The notes: generated by a model from the letters alone, not told the origin. A stretch of DNA of 64,000 nucleotides from Coenobita brevimanus (GCA_032717465.1 CM064655.1:18396335-18460334), one strand, 5' to 3'; positions 32,183 to 42,368 are shown, counted from the first letter of the stretch. A program made the numbers and translations.

Positions 32183-32480
32183 CGGCCACTTTATGTGCTA
32201 GGGAGGGAACAGCCACCGTACGTCCCTCAGCTACTTCCTGTTGGGCAGGCAGACCCGCAGCGATGGCCACTGTATGCGCCGGGGAGGGAACGGCCACTGT
32301 ACGTCCCTCATTTGCCTCTTCCTCCTTTGGGAGCAGCCCCATGGCGATGGCCACTGTACACACCGGGGAAGGAACAGCCACTGTACATCCTTCTGCTGCT
32401 ACCCCAAGGGGCTGTGGAACCACGATGACGGCCATTGTACGCGTTGGGGAAGGGACGGCCACTGTATGCTCTTCATCCAC
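32086..32480 (+). repeat. Tandem 81-87-bp repeats of GC1-c
   Basis: About five units, each with GATGGCCACTGTRCGC, GGGGAGGGAACGGCCACTGT and CGTCCCTC. The motif GGCCACTGTACG appears twice per unit. Related arrays lie in copies b and e. Confidence 0.9.
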
Positions 32481-34009
32481 AGTCCCGAAGGTTCTCCCAG
32501 AGGAGAAGGTCCTTTGCACGGCCTACTCTCCACCCCTTCTGTCTCTCCCTCCAGGTGTGGTTCCTCGGAAGATGCTGTCATTCCAGGAGTGGTGGCGAGG
32601 TCCTGTTGCTGAAGGCGGGGTTCACGCACTCCAGTCTGCCCCTGGATGATGCCGGATCCTGACGGACACCCCGCGGGCGAGGTGCTGCAGCCAACCCCTG
32701 ACAGCGCCCCCACCTCGAGGTGACCGCAGTCCCAATCATCCCAGGGCCAGCCCCCGGACCCCAGGGCGGGACCGCTCTGGCCCCACTCACCATCAGCCCT
32801 CTGCCAGGAGCAAGAAGCGGCAGGCCCGACTCCTGACGCTGTTTGGCCCCAGACCCGAGGGCCCCTCACCAGGTCGAGGCCCAAGCAGCAAAGGGACTCC
32901 CTGCACCCCAGAACAGACACGTGCCCGGGCCGCGACGCCCCTGAGAGCTGTCCCGTGCCTTCTATAGGAGGGCTTCCCAGTAGGGCTCCCTCTAACCCCA
33001 GGGCGCCACCTCAGTTAAGCCCAGACCACCGCAGCCCAGCGACTCCTCCTCCAGACCCCAGTGTCATGCTAAAGACTTAACAGTGACAGTGACTATATGT
33101 GGTACAGAAACAGTGAGACAGAAACACCACCCATAAAGTGTCTCTACCCCAGTTCATCCAGAGTGCTGTGTAAGTGTCTAAGTGCCCTAGAACTAGAGTC
33201 ATATACTAGTGTGTGGCCCAGAGACCAATAAACCACGCCGAGTCCAAAGAGACCGAATGTATGAACAGTGTCACCACATCTATGTGATATTCTCTTGTGT
33301 AGTAACTCAGGTGTAAGCACAGTGCCCATGTGATATATTGTACCAATATTAATCAACCTGTCACGCTGCCCCATCCACATTTAGTGTACCATTGTATGTA
33401 TATTGTAAGGATATTGAACTAAGGCAATAGATGTGTTAAGGTGTCCTGCCGAGTTTTTATGCCCTGTTCCTTTGTAAATGTTCTGTTTACGGTCTAGAAA
33501 GAGGACCCTGCTCAGTCGGTCTAAAAACACCCAGCATAACAGGAATATCACTGCTGATAGCTCTGGGGAAAGGACAGAGCCTGTCTACAACAGAAGCTAT
33601 AGAAAGATAAAAGGAAACGTGAAATGAAGACAATAGAGAACAGAAATAACATCTTGAAATAAGATTTGTGCCAGACTTGGCTGAAGGCCTTTGATAATTC
33701 TAGTAAATTTGCAAAACTTTTTGGAAAATCTCGGAAGGATAATGATGAGAGTTTTGAATGAAATGTAAGAAAATAGCTAATACCGCTAGAGGTAACGCTG
33801 TCGCTGAGGCAAGAATACACTGGGATTAACAACTGGAGAGGCAATGGTCATCACAGATCTACAGTACTAACAAACCATTAGATGTGTTCTCTCAGCAAAA
33901 GTGACAGGTCACTACTCAGTGTACTGCGCCCCCAGTGCAAGCCGTACCCAGGGATAATAGGCTACAACCGGCATTAGATTTTGAGATAAGACTTGATTCA
34001 TTATACTCA

Positions 34010-34213
34010 TTTTTTTTTTTTTTTTAATCGAGGCGAAGATGCACTTGACAGATTGATGATTGGCTGAATGCAACATGACTTCATAATCTCTTTACTTGTT
34101 AGCATTATTAATTGACAACAAATATCTGAGCGTAAAATTTAGGTTAGTAAATGTTATTCAGACATGTTGCATTTAGCCAGTCATCACCAACCTGTCAAAT
34201 GCATCTTCGCCTC

Positions 34214-34242
<29 letters not shown>
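34010..34242. mobile_element. Small foldback element with poly-T/poly-A ends
   Basis: Left arm 34,022-34,078 (GAGGCGAAGATGCACTTGAC...) and right arm 34,163-34,214 are inverted copies with about 80% identity by eye. A T-run lies outside the left arm and an A-run outside the right. About 85 bp lie between the arms. No coding content. It could be two head-to-head retroposon ends or a MITE. Confidence 0.75.
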
Positions 34243-34244
<2 letters not shown>

Positions 34245-35018
34245 GTTCTTCCAAATTTATTGAGTTATCTTCCTATCCGGAAGGGGCCATATACCGTGAG
34301 ATGTATTTGTAAGCTTGTACATAAGTTTTCTTGCAATTTCCACCCTATTTTGGCTGCACAAATCTCTTTATAGTGATATACTTGGTCATAATATGAGTTA
34401 CATCCGTTAACCCTGACGCAAGCACACTACCGTTTTCTCTTGTTTCCGTGCCAAACATTTTTTTTTTTTCCTAAGTCTCCACTGCTAGTGTAATACGCAG
34501 CAACTTTATTCTTTTAAAAATCGAGCTGAAATCGAGAAACTATCCTTGTGATAGTTCATTGTAATGCTCAGCAGCAGCCTTCTGGAATTTCATTCGTAAC
34601 ACTCGAGTTAGCTGCGGTCACACAGCTTTCACTTCCATGGTCACCTTAAGTTACTTCCATTAACTGAGATCCTTCACATAAGCCTAGATGCCGTATGACA
34701 CTACTTTCGATGCGTCAGCGGGCAGCCATCTTTGAACGGTCAAGGCAGACGATGTCGTGTTCCTGACAATGGGCAAATTTGACCACAATTTACCTAGAAA
34801 TGCAGCAACACTGTTAATGTTTAGGGGTTTGGATAGCGTTGGAACATAGCCTACCTATGGTGGCACCGATAGCACTAGTGGCTCAACTCTCTGGTTATGC
34901 AAACGTCCCTCAACTGCTTCACTATCCCCCGAAAGGAGGATGGTGGGTTACACAAGGGAAATTTAAGCCTGCAGTTCACGGAGTTCACGTTTCAGATGAA
35001 CTAGGAACCACAACCATT
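34243..35018. other. Unassigned region with one protein-like stretch
   Basis: No repeat family recognised. From 34,839 a frame of 60 codons (MEHSLPMVAPIALVAQLSGY... ending GTTTITT) runs into GC1-d. It has normal-looking composition and might be a host exon interrupted by the element, or chance. No splice or family evidence supports it further. GCAGCCATCTTTGAACGGTC upstream resembles promoter-proximal sequence only superficially. Confidence 0.25.
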
Positions 35019-35023
35019 ACCAC

Positions 35024-37092
35024 TAAAATGCCCGCCGTGCCCACCGCAGGACCTCCCACCTCACCACCCCCCACACCACCACCGAGCCGCCACCCCACCA
35101 CCACCCCAGGAGGACACACCGGTGAGGTTAGTAGTCCCGGGCAAGAGGGTCAGCGGGGCATCCCGACCCCGAGCCCCTATTCCCCGCAAGTGCCCAAACC
35201 CCAGGCGTTCAGGCAAACTGAACTACTGTACGGGCGGGGTAGTGACCGTCAGACCAGGGGTGGGACTGAAAAGAGGTCAGTCCCAGGTAACACCGTATTG
35301 ACGGTCTTGTTACACCCTCTAGGGCAGGAAGAGGCCCAAGGCTACGGCCAAAAGAGAGAAAGAGAGATAGACACAGGCTACGGCCTGACAGAGTGTGTAA
35401 AGGGGAAGGTGACCCCAGGCTCCGGCCTTAACACGCTGAGGAGAGAGAGTTGCCTGTGTGCATCCCTCTCCAGTTGTTCTTTGGCTACGGCCAGAATACG
35501 GTCCAGGGTAGAGAGACCCTGCTACCGTACGTGTAGCGCTACCCAATTACGGAAGCGGCGTCCCGGGGTCAGCCTCTTGCCGGAACGGACGGGTGAACCT
35601 GTTCATCCGTTAGTCGCTTTCCGTACGGGCAGACACTCAGTTTCGGCTGGGGCACGTACCAGGGTGGAGAATTCCCTGACGGTAGGATCTGTCCGTATTG
35701 GAGAAAGTGCGGCTCCTGAGCCCCTCACTCCGGCTTGTCTCCTACTGCGGGAGGAACACCACGTCGGCGGTACCTTGCCACGGCGAAAGGGCGACCTCGA
35801 TCACCCTATAGGTGTCCCTCGCACGCCGGGCAAGTTCACGGCTTCAGCCAAAGTGCACAATAGGGGAAGTAGAGCCCCGACTCAGACCTATGGACACACT
35901 CAGGGAACCACGAAGAGCGTGAGTCCCCCTTTTAGCCTCTTTCCCTTCGGGGAGCCCTTCGTCGCCATCCAGGCTTCTAGGCCAGGAGGAGGCACTAGAG
36001 TGGTGGCAAGGCCCGATAACGGACTTACCGCCCACACCCGGGAGTTCTTTAGCTCTGTCGGAGCCCTACAGGAGACACTGCCGCAGCCCAGCCCTGACGG
36101 CGCCTCTCCCCCTGAGCACACGCAGTCCCAGGACGCCCAGGCCCTCCACCGCAGTCTACAACGACGGAGATCTAGGCTCCCTCACTCCCCGGAAGCAGAG
36201 GAAGCAGGCCCGACTACTCCGGCTGTTCGGCCCTAGCCCCGAGGGCCCCCGATCAGGTCGAGGCCCCCAGACCACAGGGCCTCCCTGCACCCCACCAGCG
36301 CGGCCCTAGGAAGGAGCCGCCCCTCGGGTCGAGGCCCCAGACAAGGGAGCCTCCCTGACAGTAAGTACCAGTGATTTAATAACCCAGGAAACAAGGGTAA
36401 GACAGTGACAGTGACAGTGACCCAGAATACAGTGACAGTGATCCAAAGCACAGTGACAGTGTTTTATAAAAGATATATTAAACAGTGGCATAACAGAAAT
36501 TCGTGTAACCAGGGTACGAAGTGTAAAGTGTTAAATAACTCAGTCCCCCCTGCATCAAGGAACCAGGGAGTTTTCTGTGGAACTAGAGGTAGGTGCGCGA
36601 GTGACCCGAAAGGCAAGTGATGTGCCCCCGCGACTTGGTGACAGTGTCGAGTGTCGCCATCCGCACCCTACCTCTATTATAGTAATATCTCCGACACAGA
36701 CTCCCAATCGCAGTGATCCAAAGTGAAACTCCCCCATTTATTATTATCTACAAGTAACTTAATAATTAATTCAAACTAACAATCACAGTGAGGTAATATT
36801 CCATTCAAGTAACAGTAAAGAATATCCACGACTGCCCTGTGCCACGTGTTAATATATATTGGATCAGTCTATGTAAACGAGTGTAATATTGTATCTCTGT
36901 TCTCCTATGTACTAAATATCGTTGTATGTACACTGTAATGAGTAGAACTTAAGCAATAGATGTGATACGGTATATTGTCTCTTTTTATGCCCTGTTCCTT
37001 TGTTAGTGCATTACATCCGGTCTAGTAAAAGGACCCCGTTCCAGTGCTCGTGTTTTTACGACGAGAAGTCGCCTTAAAAACACAGCATTACA
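35024..37092 (+). mobile_element. GC1-family element, copy d
   Basis: Starts TAAAATGCCCGCCG and ends ACAGCATTACA, flanked by the perfect 5-bp TSD ACCAC (35,019-35,023 and 37,093-37,097). It has the longest open frame of the family. Its 3' third aligns with copies b and c (GTATGTACACTGTAATG, AAGCAATAGATGTGATACGG, TTTTATGCCCTGTTCCTTTG). It also contains short GACAGTGACAGTGA repeats at 36,400-36,460. No gag, pol or paired LTR. Confidence 0.87.
35028..36236 (+). CDS. GC1-d open frame, 402 codons
   Basis: Opens with ATG at nucleotide 5 of the element. N-terminal Pro/Thr-rich part PPTSPPPTPPPSRH and TTTPGGHTGEVSSPGQEG, then GSDRQTRGGTEKRSVPG, a Ser/Arg-rich middle with VRIGESAAPEPLTPA, and a basic C-terminus RSLQRRRSRLPHSPEAEEAG. 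Homologous pieces in copies a, b, c and e argue that the frame once coded. It matches no domain I know; there is no zinc knuckle, protease or transmembrane segment. It could be a Gag-like or accessory protein, or an LTR sequence poor in stops. Confidence 0.4.
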   Translation: MPAVPTAGPPTSPPPTPPPSRHPTTTPGGHTGEVSSPGQEGQRGIPTPSPYSPQVPKPQAFRQTELLYGRGSDRQTRGGTEKRSVPGNTVLTVLLHPLGQEEAQGYGQKREREIDTGYGLTECVKGKVTPGSGLNTLRRESCLCASLSSCSLATARIRSRVERPCYRTCSATQLRKRRPGVSLLPERTGEPVHPLVAFRTGRHSVSAGARTRVENSLTVGSVRIGESAAPEPLTPACLLLREEHHVGGTLPRRKGDLDHPIGVPRTPGKFTASAKVHNRGSRAPTQTYGHTQGTTKSVSPPFSLFPFGEPFVAIQASRPGGGTRVVARPDNGLTAHTREFFSSVGALQETLPQPSPDGASPPEHTQSQDAQALHRSLQRRRSRLPHSPEAEEAGPTTPAVRP

Positions 37093-38372
37093 ACCACCAC
37101 CACAACAACCACCACCAGCACCACAACAGCAACCACCACCACCACAACGGCAACAACAACCACAACCACCACCACCACATCAACCACCACCACCACATCC
37201 TCCACCACCACCACATCAACCACCACCACCACATCCTCCACCACCACCACCACATCAACCACCACCACCACATCCTCCACCACCACCACCACATCCACCA
37301 CCACATCCACCACCACCACAACAATAACACCACCATCTCAACAGCCACCACCATCACCACAACCACCACCATATCAGCCATCACCATCAGAACAATAACC
37401 ACCACTCCAACAACAACCACCACCACCACAACAACAACCACCACCACCACAACAACAACAACAACAACCACCACCACCACAACAACAACAACAACCACCA
37501 CCACCACAACAACAACAACAACCACCACCACCACCACAACAACAACAACAACAACCACCACCACAGCGGCAACAACAACAACCACAACCACCACCACCAC
37601 ATCCATCACCACCACATCCACCTCCACCACCACAACCACCACCACCACATCCACCTCCACATCCACCACCACCACAACCATCACCACCAGAACAACCATC
37701 ACCACCACAACAATCATCACCACCACAACAACCATCACCACCACAACAATAACACCACCATCACCACAACCACCACCGTATCAACCATTACCATCACAAC
37801 ATTAACCACCACCCCAACAACAACAACAACCACCACAACAACAATCACCACCACCACCATCACAACAACCACCACCACAGCAACAACCACAACAACAACC
37901 ACAAACACAACCACCACCACCACCATCACTACAACAACAACAACGAACACAACAACCATCACCACCCACACCACCACAAGAGCAACAACCAGCAGAACCA
38001 CCACTACCACCACCACCACAAGAACAACCACCACCACCACCGTCACAACAACAGTAACTACCACAACCACCACCACAGCAGCCACCATAATAACCACCAT
38101 CACAACCACCACCACCACAACAACCACAAAACCCACCATCACAACAACCACAAAAACCATCACATCAACAACCACCACCACCAACACAACCACCACCACC
38201 AGCAACACAATAACCACCACAACAACAATAACCACCATCACCACCACCACCACCATCACCACAGCAACAACCACCACTACCACTACAATAACCACCATCA
38301 CCACCACAACAATAACCACCATCACCACCACCACATCAATAACCACCATCACCACCTTCACCACAACAACAT
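37093..38372 (+). repeat. CCA/CAA triplet satellite
   Basis: About 1.3 kb of imperfect CCA and CAA triplets with scattered CAT, in blocks (for example 37,415-37,560 nearly pure CAA/CCA; 37,180-37,310 CCACATCC units). Long Thr, His or Val frames are repeat artefacts. GC1-d lies directly at its left edge. Confidence 0.95.
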
Positions 38373-38595
38373 TCCTTTTCATAGTCTGCATTCACGCAAA
38401 AACTGTTACATGCTTGACCTCTCCGAGATGGCGGCCGCACAGACGCATTGCCGCTGTACTGAAGAATGGGCGATGCAACATCTAGTCTTATTTATATCTA
38501 TACTTTCACCTGCATGCCAGTTCTTTTAACAAATTATAAAGACTTTAAATACTTTGTGCTAGAAGTTAGATCTATCTCGCTCTCCAAGCAGACAC

Positions 38596-38596
<1 letters not shown>
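38373..38596. other. Short unassigned spacer
   Basis: No feature seen. The sequence GAGATGGCGGCCGCAC at about 38,427 looks like a gene start, but its frame stops after 19 codons. Confidence 0.4.

Positions 38597-38688
<92 letters not shown>
38597..38688. repeat. (TA)n microsatellite
   Basis: Pure TA run, about 46 repeats. Confidence 0.97.
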
Positions 38689-38691
<3 letters not shown>

Positions 38692-38765
38692 AAGTATAAG
38701 CGAGGAGAGGATGATTTCCTTGTGTACAAAAATTCCAAGACGTGTCATTGGGCTACAGTATATAG

Positions 38766-39057
38766 GGTGCGTCCACACGTGTGCTCGAACAAGTGCTGGC
38801 AACGTGTAAGCAACACAGTAATGAACAAACTGCAAACATGTTGGGAACATCAGCGTCCAGATCATGTTCGCAGCATCATGATGAAGTCTCACTTGCCTCG
38901 TATGGACACACTTATCCCATCGCCTCTGCTGCCAGTGTTCGAAGCTGCACTGAAACATGTTTGCATGCGTATGTCCAAATACTGCTGCAAACATGTTCCC
39001 AAACATGTTGCCTGCGGTGTTGCCAACATATGTTCGAGAGCACGTGTGGACGCTCAC
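38766..39057. mobile_element. MITE with GCGTCCACACGTG termini
   Basis: Inverted terminal repeats: GCGTCCACACGTG at the left and CACGTGTGGACGC at the right, with CTCGAACA and TGTTCGAG just inside. Length about 290 bp. Internally it repeats AAACATGTT several times. It encodes no transposase. TSD not resolved. A superfamily cannot be assigned by eye. Confidence 0.75.
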
Positions 39058-39424
39058 TAAGACATACAAGACAGAGTGGCGAAGAGAATGTCACATTGCT
39101 ACTAAACGACATCATTGCCTCATTTCTAGTTCAGTTTTCAGTTAAAAAAAAAAAAAATCAATAAAACCTAATGCATGTGCTGAGATGGTCTTACACTTCG
39201 GGGGACCCTAGGCAGGAGAGTCACATGGGGCCCGCCAGCATAACTTATGAATTTCATATCTTGACATTAAAATTCCAGTAGCTTTTCTACAGAACAGCCC
39301 TAGCTCTAAAATATTTGTACTTAACTAATGTTAGGCGACACAATAAAATCTAGGATCGTAGTAAAATATTTTTCACTAATATGATATTAGCCGAATCTGA
39401 GGGGCCTCTTTGTGAGGGGAGGGG
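39058..39424. other. Unassigned spacer
   Basis: No gene or repeat recognised; an A-run at 39,145-39,157. Confidence 0.5.

Positions 39425-39490
<66 letters not shown>
39425..39490. repeat. (TA)n microsatellite
   Basis: Pure TA run abutting a LINE 3' fragment. Confidence 0.97.
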
Positions 39491-39494
<4 letters not shown>

Positions 39495-39640
39495 GATAAT
39501 AGATCAGAGGAAGGAAATACAAGTGAATTGAAAAAAAAATAATAAACCAGATTACTGGTGTCTTTCATAAAAAAAAAAAAAAAAAAACCCTGTAGCAGTT
39601 GGATTTGAACAGCACTCGGTGCCTTCTGCAACAATAAATA
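39491..39640 (-). mobile_element. 3' terminal fragment of a LINE-1-family element (LINE-4)
   Basis: Contains GAGGAAGGAAATACAA, AATAATAAACC and AGATTACTGGTGTC, matching the 3' UTR of LINE-1 at 6,255-6,330. It is severely 5'-truncated. Its 3' end lies against the (TA)n array rather than a poly-A. Confidence 0.75.
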
Positions 39641-39956
39641 TTTCAATTCACTTCATTCAGCTATAGGTCGAAGTTGCTCATTTTGCCTACCCCTAAAGCC
39701 ACCACCGCTCATGTGTCTGTTATTCTGTCCTGGTGCCGCTCCAAATCCTCAGACGAGGGTATAACAGTTCATTACTTAATATGGAGAGACTATTAAAGGC
39801 TCAGAAAAATCTGGCTTAGGGATTCATTTTAAAATTAGCCTACATAATTGGCATTATGTAACTTACTCAATGAAACTGTGGTTTGAGAAATATTCGCTGT
39901 TGGTTAGGTCACGACGTAACACTGCATAACCTATAATAGTCATTATTTATATGTGT
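39641..39956. other. Unassigned spacer
   Basis: Nothing recognised. Confidence 0.5.
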
Positions 39957-40205
39957 TACGGTCATTTTACGAAATTGGTTATTCTGTAAAATTCCCGGCG
40001 AAATCGGTCATTTTGCAAATATCCTGGTCAGTTTCCCAAAAGGGGGTACTTTGCACTAACCTAACCTAACCTAACCTCACATAGGTTAGGCTACTTAGGT
40101 CAGTTTAGATTATTGCAAAGTACCAAGACATTTAAAAGTAATTTTGCAAACTGACAAGGGTTTTGGTTTGGGAAATTTTCAAAATGACCGATATCACAAA
40201 GTGAC
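39957..40205. mobile_element. Foldback repeat with telomere-type loop
   Basis: Left half GGTCATTTT...CGGTCATTTTGCAAAT...GGTCAGTTTCCC...GTACTTTGCA is mirrored as TGCAAAGTACC...AACTGAC...GGGAAATTTTCAAAATGACCG. Near the centre lies CTAACCTAACCTAACCTAAC then TAGGTTAGG, the arthropod telomere unit in inverted orientation (40,054-40,090). No coding content. Confidence 0.7.
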
Positions 40206-40940
40206 CAACATATAATACACGCTGCAAAATAAACACGTTCAAACTGTAATCCGCCACGCATCACCTTAATTCTACAGTTGAGCAAAATGTGCATTAATTT
40301 ATCTATCAGCATGTTGCCAGATGCCTAATCTTACATTTCATCTAGAGTGATAGCAACAATGTTGTCTCAAAACTCACAAGGCCTACTCATCCCACTTCAT
40401 CTTACCAGTTCAAGCCGCTTTTCCTAATGTTCTCCCATTCTGACTTTTCACCTGGTTCTCGGTCTCATTTTTACATCAGCTTCGCTTTTACATCGTTCTT
40501 GCTTGTCATGTCCAAATCACGTTAGTGCAGCCTTTCTAATTTGTATTTCCATTCCACTCTACAGGCACATACGTTCATGTGTTCGCTTATCAGTCCAGAA
40601 AATTCCACACGTACTCCTCACATAACGTGCTGTATATATTTTGCTTACTGAAGCCACGACTTCAGTCCTAGCATTCAAAGCTGATAACAGTTATCCTTTA
40701 ATTACATACTCACACATCTATCCTTGTTTTCTGCTGTCAGTGCATCCGGCAGCTCTACTGGATCCATATCCATATCCCACCAAACTGTTCCTCTCACGTA
40801 AGCCAAGAATAATGCAACTCTATACATATTTTTACCTGAGGAGAAGCCGACAGATCTTTATATGGTACACCTGGGGGATTTTTTTTTTTCTCCTTCGAGG
40901 AAAGTACGAATATCTGCCCTTGGAGAGATCTGAACAATTT
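40206..40940. other. Unassigned region
   Basis: No gene recognised. The longest frame (40,641-40,970 plus) has no motif. Confidence 0.5.
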
Positions 40941-41212
40941 TCTTATGAAATACAAAGTTGCTTAGCTTGATTTTTTGACTCTATTTAACATACCGTAGCT
41001 GTTGCGTTGCGTCAGCTGACGCATCAGCTGTGTATTAGTCGATTTTCAATTTCGACCATAAGGAGGCATTTTAGCGACATTCTTATGAAATACAAAGTTG
41101 CTCAGCTTGAAAATTGGAGTTGATTTGACATGTCAGGTGTTGCACTAGCTGATGCATCACCTGATTATTTGGCAATTTTCAATTTTGGCCATAAGGAGGC
41201 ATTGTAATAAAA
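40941..41212 (+). repeat. Diverged tandem duplication of about 138 bp
   Basis: TTCTTATGAAATACAAAGTT begins both units (40,939 and 41,079), and CATAAGGAGGCATT ends both. Each contains an imperfect palindrome around CAGCTGACGCATCAGCTG or AGCTGATGCATCACCTG. By eye roughly 75-80% identical, so old. Confidence 0.85.
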
Positions 41213-41344
41213 CAATTTCACGTAGTCTATGAGTTTCAGAGAGAGAAACTTTTGAAAAATTGGCTGCAATAGTTTCGCCGCAGGTCTTATGAAGACAGTC
41301 TCTTCTTGTTGGTAATCTTAACCCATTAGCTCCCAGAGTTCCTG

Positions 41345-41500
41345 TGTGAGAGATTTTGCCGGATGGGTATTAAAGGTACGGACCTCCGCCTGTCGGCTCA
41401 TGGTCGCGAGCCTCATGGTCCCTGCCATGGGGTTCCCTTCCTTATTAACTTTTGAAAATGCCCAGTTCCGTCCTCAATTGAGGACACTGGGAGGAAACGG
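41345..41500 (+). repeat. Dispersed repeat shared with 60,860-60,960 (inverted)
   Basis: CGGACCTCCGCCTGTCGGCT, CATGGTCGCGAGCCTCATGG and CCATGGGGTTCCC correspond on the opposite strand to GGAACCCCCGGGTAGGGAAC, TATGAGCTTCGCGACTATGA and GCCGATAGGCGGAGG near 60.9 kb. Non-coding; family unknown. Confidence 0.7.
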
Positions 41501-41611
41501 GTTAACTAAACACACTATATTCAGTGAAACTAACTCCTTTTCCATCTCCCGTATATAATTTGCTCATATTCATCTATGCATATTGATCCTTAGCACTTTA
41601 ATTCAGTGATG

Positions 41612-42104
41612 GTAGGTGGTGGCGACCATAATATCCTCACTTGGTGCAATGCTGTCTACAGTACTTCCTCCTTCACTTTTATTACTATTTATCTGTGTCT
41701 GCCCTCCTCTCTTGCTCTTTTTTTTTTTTTTTTAATCCTTCCTGTCACCGATTACTACTATTCTTTCTACTTCAGGTGACTATACACTGAGTGACAAGCC
41801 TAACAGTTTCCTGTAATTTAGGAAACCATTTGCAACTCAGGATGGTAGTCATATTATAACCAAATAACGGGGCGATGCAGTACCTACTATGGTGCTCCTG
41901 TTAACTCGGTGAAGAGACGCAAGTGCGGCGTCCATCTGGGGAACCATGCATCCACACTCTTCCCCGAGCCTAACTGTGACGAGGTGCTGTCTACCACAAG
42001 AGGATACTGGTTCACTGCACGGGGCGGCCCTGCAAGGGCGGCTACTTGCCTGGGTTTGACAGGTCTGCTTGGCCAGACAGACAGGGGTTATTCAACAACA
42101 ATTA
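41612..42104 (+). mobile_element. Retroposon with RTE-type leader, copy 2
   Basis: The leader (41,612-41,880) begins GGTGGCGACCAT, has a pyrimidine tract, CACTGAGTGACAAGCC and the stem GTTTCCT...AGGAAAC at 41,806-41,825, then GGTAGTCATATTATAACCAA. It is joined to a body of about 220 bp (CGGGGCGATGCAGTACCTAC...GACAGACAGGGGTT) ending in CAACAACAA. The same leader-body combination recurs at 43,008-43,816. No coding content; mobility must come from a LINE, probably RTE. Confidence 0.75.
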
Positions 42105-42291
42105 ATTCAGTATGTCCAGCCCTCTCATTCTTTTTTGCTATTATGTTCCTCTGACCTCTCAGTTTCACTTTGCACATTACAATCGTACAATCAGACAGTC
42201 ACCTGCACCACACTCCCACAACTATCATCTCATTTTCACATTCCAGCATTCATTCCGCTCTTTTTGTACTACGTATCTATCTATCTCTATA

Positions 42292-42296
<5 letters not shown>

Positions 42297-42368
<72 letters not shown>
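42297..42368. repeat. (TA)n microsatellite
   Basis: Pure TA run preceding the head of SINE-1 copy 2. Confidence 0.97.

Larger units (their letters stand above)
31642..33541 (+). mobile_element. GC1-family element, copy c
   Basis: Starts TAAAATGCGCGC and ends CCCAGCATAACA. Flanks GAAAT (31,637-31,641) and GGAAT (33,542-33,546) fit a 5-bp TSD with one change. The ATG at nucleotide 5 opens a 178-codon frame. The middle is about five tandem units of 81-87 bp, each with two GGCCACTGTACG motifs 27 nt apart. The 3' third matches copies b and d, including AAGCAATAGATGTG-like and ATGCCCTGTTCCTTTGT sequences. AATAAA occurs at 33,227. No gag, pol or paired LTR. Confidence 0.87.
30906..33900 (-). mobile_element. 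Decayed LINE (LINE-3) split by GC1-c
   Basis: Minus-strand sequence on the right (33,542-33,880) aligns with LINE-5 at 58,030-58,280: it contains CACTGCTGATAGCTCT and GTGCCAGACTTGGCTGAAGGCCTT, which correspond to the RAINSGVPQG and KAFDQVWH regions. On the left, the frame continues as a decayed ...SYTESTLHSP region down to about 31,000. The element is full of stops. Its left limit is uncertain. Confidence 0.6.

Noticed and set aside
37044..38391. Poly-Thr, poly-Val and poly-His/Asn ORFs on both strands
   Set aside because: Products of the CCA/CAA triplet satellite; no start context, no non-repeat domain.
38427..38484. Gene start ATGGCGGCCGCACAG
   Set aside because: The context looks like a Kozak start, but the frame closes after 19 codons and no splice donor is convincing.
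38722..39164. 112- to 127-codon ORFs at 38.7-39.2 kb
   Set aside because: They lie across the MITE, begin outside it and contain only its repeated AACATGTT-type sequence.
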